In this document: positions 1 to 6,338 of the stretch, one piece after another
Layout of the letters: every line of letters begins with the position of its first letter
Position numbering within the stretch: position 1 is the stretch's first letter
NCBI GenBank assembly: GCA_018645535.1
Contig: JABGWN010000267.1
Span: 1 to 7,689, forward strand
Source: Methanobacteriota archaeon
GTDB taxonomy: Archaea; Thermoplasmatota; Poseidoniia; Poseidoniales; Poseidoniaceae
Length of the DNA stretch: 7,689 bases
Direction of reading: 5' to 3'
Position numbers and translations under genes: made by a program
The notes under the pieces: generated by a model
The model's input: only the letters and a program-made list of their open reading frames with translations
Database searches by the model: none
What the model was told of the DNA's origin: nothing

Positions 1-1826
1 GTGTTGCAAAGGCAAGTGAACAATCAGGTGCAACATTCCATTTGCTTGGTCGCTCCGTTCTTATCGAACAAACATCGGAATGGTTGGATTGGTCTGAAGA
101 AAAACTGACGAATGAGAAAATGGCCCTACGTCAACGATTAATCGATGCCTCTGAATCTGATAAGGTTACGATGGTTGAATGGAACCGTGCATGGCAGAAG
201 TTTACTCGCAGTAGAGACGTTTATCAAACACTTTCAGAAATTGAAGCTACTGGGAACAGGGCATTCTATCATTCGATTGACGTTACTGATATGGAGGGGT
301 TGCGAACTCTTGGCGCATCTCTCTCACAACCAATCACTGGTCTTATACACGGTGCTGGTCTTGAAGACTCCAAGCTTGTTGGCGACAAAACGTGGGACAC
401 GTTTGACAATGTTGTTCGAGTTAAAATCGATGGCTGGGCAGCCTTAGTTGGTGCAGTTGCATCATCAAATGGAACTTTGAGATTCGCTAGTTGTTTCACT
501 TCTGTTGCTGGACGATTTGGCAATGGCGGTCAAACTGACTATGCGGCCGCGAACTCAATACTCGATGCAGAAATGGCACGACTTACTGCTAAAGGGGACT
601 GTCGCGCAGTCGCTATTGGATGGACAGGTTGGAGAGATGTTGGAATGGCAACTCGAGGTTCCATTGAAGCAGTCTTTGAAGAAGCTGGAATTGAAACATT
701 ACCTGTTGAAATTGGTGTTGACATCTTCGTAGGAGAAGCTCTACGTGGCGGTAAGCGTCGAGTCATTGCTTGCGGTTCACTTGGCCTTATGGACAGATTC
801 AATTCCTTCAGAGAAGCTCCACTGATGTTGTCTGGGGACATGGCATCTCTGATGGCAGATCCTTCCCGTTTCCCTTTCATTGACAAGGTTCTATCTGTCG
901 ATGAAGAGAATTCAATGATGACTCAAAGTACGCTTTCTGTAGCCGACCATCCGTTCCTATCAGATCACGCCATCGATGGTGTACCTTACCATCCTGGTGT
1001 TATGGCATTGGAAATGTTTGCAGAGAATGCTTTACTTCTTTGTCCACATACATGTCTTGCTGGATTTGAGAACGTCAAGTTCGGCCTACCTGTTAAGGTG
1101 ATGAAAAACTCAATGATTGTTCGAGTTCTTACTGAAGTTGCTCGTTCGGAAGGAAATGTAATGTGGGTCTCCTGTAAACTTGTATCAGATCTAACCAATT
1201 CAGACGGTGTGGTCTTTGGTGAGCGTGAACATCATCAAGCAACAGTTCGACTTGTAACGAAATCTGAGGATTTGAGTAGTTTCTTGGAAAGCGAAATAAC
1301 AGCACTTCCATCGATAGGAATTCCCCCCCAAGGACGACTTGAACATCATGCTTCATTCATCTATCTCAGATATTTCCATGGGCCTCGATTCCAATCACAT
1401 GGTGGAGTTTTACGAGGTGTGGGTGATTCAAACCAGCCAGGCGTCGATGGGATTGCGTTGATGCGACATCAACTCCCAGCAACAGATCAATTTGCTTTGG
1501 AGCGAGATGGAGAAGATGTTCTATTGGAAGCGTTACCGATGCTTATCGAAGCAGGCTTCCAGAATGCAGGTCTCGTCGCAATGGAATCTGAAGGTTTCAG
1601 TAGTTTACCTGTTGGAATCGATTGGTCGACCATGCTGCGTGTTCCTGAGAAAGATGAAAAGTTGCGATTACGTTCAGTGCGTACCCATGTTGAAGATGCA
1701 GGAGTTACTGTCCATGATGTATTGATTATTGGTGATGATGACGCTCCAGTTGTTGCATTGAAAGGCCTACGTTTGAAGGCAATGGCTCCAGTTCCTGAGG
1801 ATCAAAAGTTCACTCTCGACCGCTGA
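1..1826 (+). CDS. C-terminal part of a PfaA-like multidomain lipid/polyketide synthase (KR-DH), 5' truncated
   Basis: The frame is open from base 3, so the gene starts upstream of the window; 607 residues are visible, and the TTG at 42 lies inside the KR fold. Numbering from the codon at base 3, residues about 1-275 form a ketoreductase domain. Seen are LLGRS near the nucleotide-binding region, DVTD, GLIHGAG, then the catalytic set Lys141 (KIDG), Ser167 (TSVAG), Tyr180 and Asn184 (DYAAAN). The glycine-rich NADPH loop must lie upstream. Residues about 305-595 form a polyketide-type double-hotdog dehydratase. The catalytic His322 sits in HAIDGVPYHP, a good HxxxGxxxxP motif, and GPRFQ follows. 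In this family these domains reduce and dehydrate beta-ketoacyl chains held on acyl carrier domains, in the cytoplasm. The long insert between the GRS and DVTD motifs, and the KR-DH order, resemble PfaA of polyunsaturated fatty acid synthases. Ketosynthase, acyltransferase and carrier domains are expected upstream but not seen. The product is unknown. Confidence 0.85.
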   Translation, partial: VAKASEQSGATFHLLGRSVLIEQTSEWLDWSEEKLTNEKMALRQRLIDASESDKVTMVEWNRAWQKFTRSRDVYQTLSEIEATGNRAFYHSIDVTDMEGLRTLGASLSQPITGLIHGAGLEDSKLVGDKTWDTFDNVVRVKIDGWAALVGAVASSNGTLRFASCFTSVAGRFGNGGQTDYAAANSILDAEMARLTAKGDCRAVAIGWTGWRDVGMATRGSIEAVFEEAGIETLPVEIGVDIFVGEALRGGKRRVIACGSLGLMDRFNSFREAPLMLSGDMASLMADPSRFPFIDKVLSVDEENSMMTQSTLSVADHPFLSDHAIDGVPYHPGVMALEMFAENALLLCPHTCLAGFENVKFGLPVKVMKNSMIVRVLTEVARSEGNVMWVSCKLVSDLTNSDGVVFGEREHHQATVRLVTKSEDLSSFLESEITALPSIGIPPQGRLEHHASFIYLRYFHGPRFQSHGGVLRGVGDSNQPGVDGIALMRHQLPATDQFALERDGEDVLLEALPMLIEAGFQNAGLVAMESEGFSSLPVGIDWSTMLRVPEKDEKLRLRSVRTHVEDAGVTVHDVLIIGDDDAPVVALKGLRLKAMAPVPEDQKFTLDR

Positions 1827-1827
1827 G

Positions 1828-1833
1828 GGTGAT
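1828..1833 (+). promoter_or_regulatory. Shine-Dalgarno site of the phosphopantetheinyl transferase gene
   Basis: GGTGAT begins two bases after the synthase stop codon and ends three bases before a TTG. It complements the archaeal 16S 3' tail. The nearby ATG at 1832 is followed by a stop after one further codon, so this site selects the TTG at 1837 as the start. Confidence 0.6.
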
Positions 1834-1836
1834 GTA

Positions 1837-2598
1837 TTGAAAGCCGAATTCGATTTCATCGAAACGGGACACAATATTCGGTTACTGGTTGCGACTTGTC
1901 GTATTCGTCCGATTGATCCCACCACGCTTACACTGATTGATTGGGATGAGATTCGTACATTCAAGACCGACAAAAGAAAGGATGAGCACTTCAGTGCCCG
2001 TTGGTTGTTAGAACAAGCATTAGTTGAATGGGGTCTTAATGATATTTCAGCACTCATGATCTCAAGAACAGAGGAACGAGCTCCATATCTCAAAGTCATT
2101 CATGGTATGTGGATTCAGTGGGTTTTGCCAAGTATATCCATCTCTCATAGTGATGGGCTTGCTTGCGTTGCTCTTATCGATGAAGGTTGGACGATAGGTC
2201 TCGATGCTGAACCTTTGAATCGACCCCCAAAACCCGCAGTATTCGATATGATGGCGAAAGGGGAAGAATTAACTCGATTGAAAGATGGAATACTTGACCC
2301 ATTATTAGCATGGACTGGAAAGGAAGCGATTCAGAAAGCACTTCGAATGGGGATGCATTTTAACCCGCGAGAAATTGAAATTCCAATTGGAGGTTTGGAT
2401 AGTAGAATTGCAATTGGAAATTCAAAAATTCAATTGAAGAATTACTCTCACACGACGCACAAAGTCATGCTTGCTTATGGTGAAGATATTGCTCCAATCC
2501 GCTCTCCAGAGGAGGCTCTTCTTGAAGCGACAAGGAAGGCAATGGGATCTGGAGAATCGTGGGGAGTTGGATGTTCAACAACCCGTAACAATTCTTGA
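1837..2598 (+). CDS. Sfp-type 4'-phosphopantetheinyl transferase
   Basis: This family moves the phosphopantetheine arm of coenzyme A onto a serine of acyl or peptidyl carrier domains, turning apo-carriers into working holo-forms in the cytoplasm. The 253-residue protein carries the signatures in order: a basic R-WLLEQAL segment near residues 50-65, SISHS near residue 102, IGLDAEP near 125 (the metal-binding Asp/Glu block), and WTGKEAIQKALRMG near 160 (the W-x-x-KE-A-x-x-K block with the catalytic Glu and Lys). Length is close to the usual 220-250, with about 30 extra residues at the C-terminus that I do not recognise. The start is a TTG preceded by GGTGAT. Only ten bases separate it from the synthase stop, so the two are very likely co-transcribed and the synthase carrier domains are the probable substrate, as PfaE serves PfaA-D in bacteria. 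The substrate assignment is inference from position. Confidence 0.9.
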   Translation: MKAEFDFIETGHNIRLLVATCRIRPIDPTTLTLIDWDEIRTFKTDKRKDEHFSARWLLEQALVEWGLNDISALMISRTEERAPYLKVIHGMWIQWVLPSISISHSDGLACVALIDEGWTIGLDAEPLNRPPKPAVFDMMAKGEELTRLKDGILDPLLAWTGKEAIQKALRMGMHFNPREIEIPIGGLDSRIAIGNSKIQLKNYSHTTHKVMLAYGEDIAPIRSPEEALLEATRKAMGSGESWGVGCSTTRNNS

Positions 2599-2599
2599 T

Positions 2600-3022
2600 T
2601 CACTTCGTCCAGAATCGACTTGATTCCCACTCTAGACCGAACAGAATTCCGATCTCTGTGAGAATTACATAATTGAACATTAAATACCAAAAATATGCAA
2701 ACCCGATTACGAGAAGAGAAGTGTTCACGACCTTTCTCCTTTGACGCTTTACATCATCAACCGTACAAATTCCACGATTTCTAAAATACATTACAAGACC
2801 GATGATGACGAAGAGACTTGCTAATCCTAACATTGTCGGCCTGAACCACCAGTAACTTCCAGTTCCCCAATACAATGTGTCGGAGAGCGCTGCTGCACTG
2901 CTTACACTTGCGAGCCCAAACATGACCAGTATGACGCTTGGCAGACAACACATCGATGCGATTACTGTCGATGTAGAAATCAATTTGATGAGAGATTTAC
3001 GGTCGCTTTCATTCTCTCCCAT
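2600..3022 (-). CDS. Small three-helix membrane protein, MerT-like
   Basis: A 140-residue protein with three hydrophobic segments, roughly residues 13-38, 62-80 and 101-123. The first contains a vicinal cysteine pair followed by proline (MCCLPSV, Cys25-Cys26), and a third cysteine, Cys86, lies in the basic loop between helices 2 and 3 (GICTVDDVKRQRRK). Mercuric-ion transporters of the MerT type have the same layout: three helices, a Cys-Cys pair in helix 1 and cysteines in the helix 2-3 loop. MerT usually has two loop cysteines and about 116 residues; this one has a single loop cysteine and a longer, aromatic-rich loop between helices 1 and 2. No merP, merA or merR is visible, so a role in mercury transport is not shown; another metal or a redox role is possible. 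The ATG start is supported by GAGGT eight bases upstream. It lies 36 bases after the hydrolase gene on the same strand and may be co-transcribed with it. Confidence 0.75.
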   Translation of the reverse strand: MGENESDRKSLIKLISTSTVIASMCCLPSVILVMFGLASVSSAAALSDTLYWGTGSYWWFRPTMLGLASLFVIIGLVMYFRNRGICTVDDVKRQRRKVVNTSLLVIGFAYFWYLMFNYVILTEIGILFGLEWESSRFWTK

Positions 3023-3030
3023 AGTTACCG

Positions 3031-3035
3031 ACCTC
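3031..3035 (-). promoter_or_regulatory. Shine-Dalgarno site of the MerT-like gene
   Basis: On the minus strand GAGGT lies eight bases before the ATG whose first base is at 3022, a standard spacing. It supports this start and independent translation of the small gene inside the 36-base gap after the hydrolase stop. Confidence 0.5.
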
Positions 3036-3058
3036 GCTTCTTACCGTTAAACAATTGT

Positions 3059-4708
3059 TCAGAAACATGAAGCAAATAGACCACTTTCTGATGGGTTAGA
3101 ATAGACTTGAAGTGGTAATACGGGCGTTCCGTCAGACCATTTCCCCATATTGGAGAGCATTGGTGTATCCACGAGATTTGCATAAGCGAAGTCGGCAGTG
3201 TTTAGATCACCGCGACTATGGGCAACAACCCAATCTGCCTGTGCATCGATTCTACGATAAAACGCCCAATCAGCTAGTGTATCATGGGCTTCATTCGCAG
3301 GAAGGTAATGAGTTGCAACTAGGCGTGGGAATCCATAACGATCGCTTGGTATGTATATCACCAATGTGTGGTTCTCATCCACCTCGCTAAACAAATCGAT
3401 GTGATGTACACTATCGCATTGGCCTACGGTCATATCATCTTCAGCCACCACAAGATGGACAAGAGTATTTTCGGGTAGGTTGGTGTAATTTGGCAACCAA
3501 CCTTCCTGTACAGGCCTTGCTGCAGCCATTTCTGTATTAACAACGAGTGTTTGATTTCCCCATTGTTTATCCTGAGCCATTTGCAAAACCTGTAAGGAAT
3601 ATGCGCCTCCTAAACTGTGGCCACCTATCCACAAATGCTGCGTGAGAATTTTTAGATCACCTAACGTTTGATTGACAAACTCATCCCTTGTTGTGTCGTC
3701 AATTCGTTCTTGAAGTAAATCGATAGCAGATTGGAGGGCATGCATTCGAGGTACATGGTGAGGCCAATTCGACATTCCATCTTCTTCTACGAGTGTGAAC
3801 GTATCAGCCTCATCGGGACGGACATCCGTTGGATATTGAATATAGGCTACGACCATACCTTTCCCAACCAAATGATCAATCCAGTCAGTATAAGAATCGA
3901 CAGATGGGTTCTTGAAAGCATGCAATAGAATCGCTAATGGCACACCTTCAATTCCAGGGTCGCCAGGAAGTTGGGGGAGATAGAGGTAAACCGAGAAATC
4001 AATATCTTCTTCAGTTGGTCCTTGGATGTCAGAGACGAGTTCAGGAATTGGATAGAGATATTGAGCGCGAACAGAATCGAACGGACCAGCCTGTGCGCCG
4101 TATCCCATTGTAGGTGCATCTGGTGGCGAAGGCGCTATTCCAATCAGAGCAGGTATGCCTGGCATGACAAGCCAAGCGGCAAAGAAGATTGTACATAAGT
4201 GAAGGAATGTGTATGTTTTTTCTGTTTTGTTTTGTTCCCGTTTAGGTAGATGAGGTGCTCCTCGCACAGCAATAGCAGATGCTAAGAGAAGAACACCGTA
4301 TATTGTTGGCAGAAGCAAAAAAGCACCACGGATATATCTGATATCCATGAGTAAGAAAATAATCCAAGAGGCTAAAACAGCCCCGATCAAACACATGAGA
4401 CCTATAACCGAGAGTGGATGTAAATCACTACCTCTCTGTTTACGAAGAGCAGCCCAAACGCTTGCTGCAAGAATTAGTGCAGAGAATATCGCAATTGTAG
4501 CAACATGCTGGCGAAGAAAGAATGACCATGCTAATGTTCGTATTGCTTGTGGCCAAATCGCATTTTGAACTGGTTCTCCTAACAGGAGGAGGTAAATCGA
4601 TTCAGACAATGCAATAACTGCGCCAAGTATGAGTGCAATCGGATGAAGGAATGGTGATTGGAGGACTCTTTGGTAGAGGGTAAGCGTCTCTTTCGCTCCA
4701 TCCTCCAT
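3059..4708 (-). CDS. Five-helix membrane protein with extracytoplasmic alpha/beta-hydrolase domain
   Basis: The 549-residue protein begins with five hydrophobic helices at about residues 21-44, 68-88, 100-121, 128-149 and 168-192. Basic loops after helices 2 (RKQRGSD) and 4 (KREQNKTEK) suggest these face the cytoplasm, which puts the remaining 350 residues outside the cell. That part is an alpha/beta hydrolase: LLHAFKNPSVDSY near residue 262 looks like the oxyanion strand, GHSLGG carries the nucleophile Ser365, AEDD near 422-425 is a candidate acid, and His467 or His475 is the candidate catalytic histidine. The strand and elbow pattern recalls dienelactone-hydrolase or chlorophyllase-like esterases, but I cannot name a substrate. 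A membrane block this large in front of a hydrolase is unusual. No clear ribosome-binding site precedes the ATG, so translation may be leaderless. The gene begins 44 bases after the peptidase stop, on the same strand. Confidence 0.8.
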   Translation of the reverse strand: MEDGAKETLTLYQRVLQSPFLHPIALILGAVIALSESIYLLLLGEPVQNAIWPQAIRTLAWSFFLRQHVATIAIFSALILAASVWAALRKQRGSDLHPLSVIGLMCLIGAVLASWIIFLLMDIRYIRGAFLLLPTIYGVLLLASAIAVRGAPHLPKREQNKTEKTYTFLHLCTIFFAAWLVMPGIPALIGIAPSPPDAPTMGYGAQAGPFDSVRAQYLYPIPELVSDIQGPTEEDIDFSVYLYLPQLPGDPGIEGVPLAILLHAFKNPSVDSYTDWIDHLVGKGMVVAYIQYPTDVRPDEADTFTLVEEDGMSNWPHHVPRMHALQSAIDLLQERIDDTTRDEFVNQTLGDLKILTQHLWIGGHSLGGAYSLQVLQMAQDKQWGNQTLVVNTEMAAARPVQEGWLPNYTNLPENTLVHLVVAEDDMTVGQCDSVHHIDLFSEVDENHTLVIYIPSDRYGFPRLVATHYLPANEAHDTLADWAFYRRIDAQADWVVAHSRGDLNTADFAYANLVDTPMLSNMGKWSDGTPVLPLQVYSNPSESGLFASCF

Positions 4709-4732
4709 ATGCTAAGCAACGACTTGGGGTTG

Positions 4733-4752
4733 AAAAAACGTCGTTCTAAAAA
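4733..4752 (-). terminator. T-rich tracts between peptidase and hydrolase genes
   Basis: Right after the peptidase stop, the minus strand reads a run of five T, then a short inverted repeat (AACG, one base, CGTT), then a run of six T. Oligo-T tracts are the known archaeal termination signal, so transcription of the peptidase could end here. The six-T run also lies 25-30 bases upstream of the hydrolase ATG, where the TATA box of a leaderless archaeal gene would be. The sequence does not decide between these roles. Confidence 0.35.
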
Positions 4753-6165
4753 TCAAGCATTGACGTTACGCACTTCAGGTGTTTGGTCTGCAATCATAAA
4801 TTCAAGCATTGCAGCCCACATTACGAATTCCATACTCTTCTTGAGTTCCTCTTCGCCACCAACAACTTCGATCATGTTGTCAAGTGTATCATCTGGTGAG
4901 TGATACGCACTGTAATCCGAATCATATGCTCCTAGGTGGAAGATTGTTTGTGCTCCAAGGTCTCTGAAAGTAACGTGGTCTGAGCGACCAAATGTATCTT
5001 CATGGACATCCATCACAAGGTCTTCATGTTCAGGCCAATGTTGGTCACAGCCAGCTCCATAGGTGCCCTCAATTCTCATGTCCATCGGTGCTCCAAGGAT
5101 ATCTCTGTGAACATGGTCGAGAACACTCGTAATTTCAACATCCTGAACTTCTGGATCAATATCTGGTCCAGACCATGCATGGTATGGGTAAGGTTCTCCG
5201 GTTGGCTTTATTGCAGGGTATGATATTCCCATCATGTCCATATTGATGTAGAAACGAAGTTCCTTGTCTGTAGGTAAGCAGTAATCGCACTCGTTGTTTG
5301 CAAAAGCACTTGATCCACGTAGTCCTTCTTCTTCAGAGGACCAAAGAGCGAGGAATGTGTCGCATTGGACTTCAATCTCGACGAACGCCTTAGCGAAAAG
5401 CATCATACTGACTGTTCCTCCAGTGTTATCGTAAGCTCCCTCATAAGTTCCACCGCCAGGAGGTCCACCGGGTGGTGCAATGTCCATGTGCGCACCCATT
5501 CCTTGCACACAAGAGTCATCACGGCCCTCTTTCCAAGCAATGACGTTCAAACTTTCAGGTTCGAGTACATTCCCATGATCTGTTACCCGTAGAATGTGAG
5601 TCTCGTAGCCAAGTCCTTCAAAATGACCTTGGAAGAAAGAAGCAGCACGCTCGAATGCTGGATTTGGAGTCCCCATCCAGCGATTGATGTATGCTCCACA
5701 CTGGGTTGAGTCCGTACAAACACTTGTTATAAATTCCATTTTGTCAAGCCATTCCTCACCATTTACGATTGGAGTTCCGTTTGTAATCGGCATCTCCAGT
5801 GCTTCACCAGTGCCATCAGGATGTACGATTGTGAGTGTAGCCTCTTCGACGTAGGGTGTGAGGAGGAATTTGCCATTAATTTGATCGCCAGTGACTGTGA
5901 CGTATCCATTAGGAAGGACTGAGCCGTTAACGAAGAGCATAACTCCTGTTGGGACAGAAAGTGAACGACCGTTCCCTTCCAAGATGAACTCATGCCACTC
6001 ACCAGTTCGGAGTGTTACATCTTCTGGAGGAGTAAAATCGATTTGAAAGATAGACGAAACAATTGGTTGACCTTCTGCTTCTTCTTCACCAAAGCATCCT
6101 GACAAAGAAGCAAGAAGCATTATCAAGACTAAGAAGAGACCTTTGGATGCTTTCAGCGTCTGCAT
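4753..6165 (-). CDS. Secreted lipoprotein aminopeptidase, family M28
   Basis: M28 peptidases are two-zinc exopeptidases that release amino acids from peptides. The start at 6165 gives 470 residues and a classic lipoprotein signal: short Lys-containing n-region, hydrophobic core, then LLASLSGC with lipidated Cys24 followed by an acidic stretch. An ATG at 6192 is also possible, giving nine extra residues. Residues about 35-135 form a beta-rich domain I do not recognise. The catalytic domain holds every expected residue: His226 (AHMD), bridging Asp246 (AYDN), Glu279 and Glu280 (SEEEGLRGS; base and ligand), Asp310 (NMDMMG) and His422 (YHSPDD), plus the family's SDH segment near 395. A Pro/Gly-rich insert sits between the first two ligands. 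Several cysteine pairs suit an extracellular protein. Open frame runs upstream to an ATG at 6342, but that stretch covers a tRNA, so the longer form is rejected. It likely feeds peptide uptake at the cell surface. Confidence 0.88.
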   Translation of the reverse strand: MQTLKASKGLFLVLIMLLASLSGCFGEEEAEGQPIVSSIFQIDFTPPEDVTLRTGEWHEFILEGNGRSLSVPTGVMLFVNGSVLPNGYVTVTGDQINGKFLLTPYVEEATLTIVHPDGTGEALEMPITNGTPIVNGEEWLDKMEFITSVCTDSTQCGAYINRWMGTPNPAFERAASFFQGHFEGLGYETHILRVTDHGNVLEPESLNVIAWKEGRDDSCVQGMGAHMDIAPPGGPPGGGTYEGAYDNTGGTVSMMLFAKAFVEIEVQCDTFLALWSSEEEGLRGSSAFANNECDYCLPTDKELRFYINMDMMGISYPAIKPTGEPYPYHAWSGPDIDPEVQDVEITSVLDHVHRDILGAPMDMRIEGTYGAGCDQHWPEHEDLVMDVHEDTFGRSDHVTFRDLGAQTIFHLGAYDSDYSAYHSPDDTLDNMIEVVGGEEELKKSMEFVMWAAMLEFMIADQTPEVRNVNA

Positions 6166-6210
6166 AGTTAACGCTGTTCGCAATTCACTCATAGGCTTTG
6201 TCAGTGGAGG

Positions 6211-6282
6211 TGCGGATAGCGGGAGTCGAACCCACGACATAAGGTTGGAAACCTCAGATGATAACCACTTCACCATATCCGC
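6211..6282 (-). tRNA. tRNA-Gly(UCC)
   Basis: The minus strand from 6282 to 6211 folds as a complete 72-base cloverleaf. The acceptor stem is GCGGATA with TATCCGC; the D stem is GTGA with TCAT (one G-T pair) around an eight-base loop containing GG. The anticodon stem is TGAGG with CCTTA, and its loop TTTCCAA puts the anticodon TCC at 6249-6247. A four-base variable loop follows, then the T stem GTGGG with CCCGC (one T-G pair) around TTCGACT. The discriminator base is A at 6211. The next bases read CCT, so the CCA tail is not fully encoded and must be added by nucleotidyltransferase. It would read GGA and, by wobble, GGG glycine codons. No intron is present. It lies 56 bases after the stop of the repeat protein and 18 or 45 bases before the peptidase start, all on one strand, so processing from a shared transcript is possible. 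Confidence 0.95.
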
Positions 6283-6338
6283 ACTGTGGTAATCCTTGCG
6301 AACAATCTCTCCTCTTTGAGCGCATCGGTCAAATCGGT

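Noticed and set aside
42..44. TTG at 42 as the start of the synthase gene
   Set aside because: The frame is open to the window edge and the 13 codons before it fit the KR fold leading into LLGRS, so the gene begins upstream.
269..1356. Minus-strand and other-frame open frames within the synthase gene
   Set aside because: They overlap a frame with clear KR and DH motifs, and their translations show no recognisable motif or start signal.
3050..3059. Ten-base perfect palindrome AACAATTGTT touching the hydrolase stop codon
   Set aside because: It is short, AT-rich and lacks a second copy or nearby promoter; chance occurrence is likely and no operator can be claimed.
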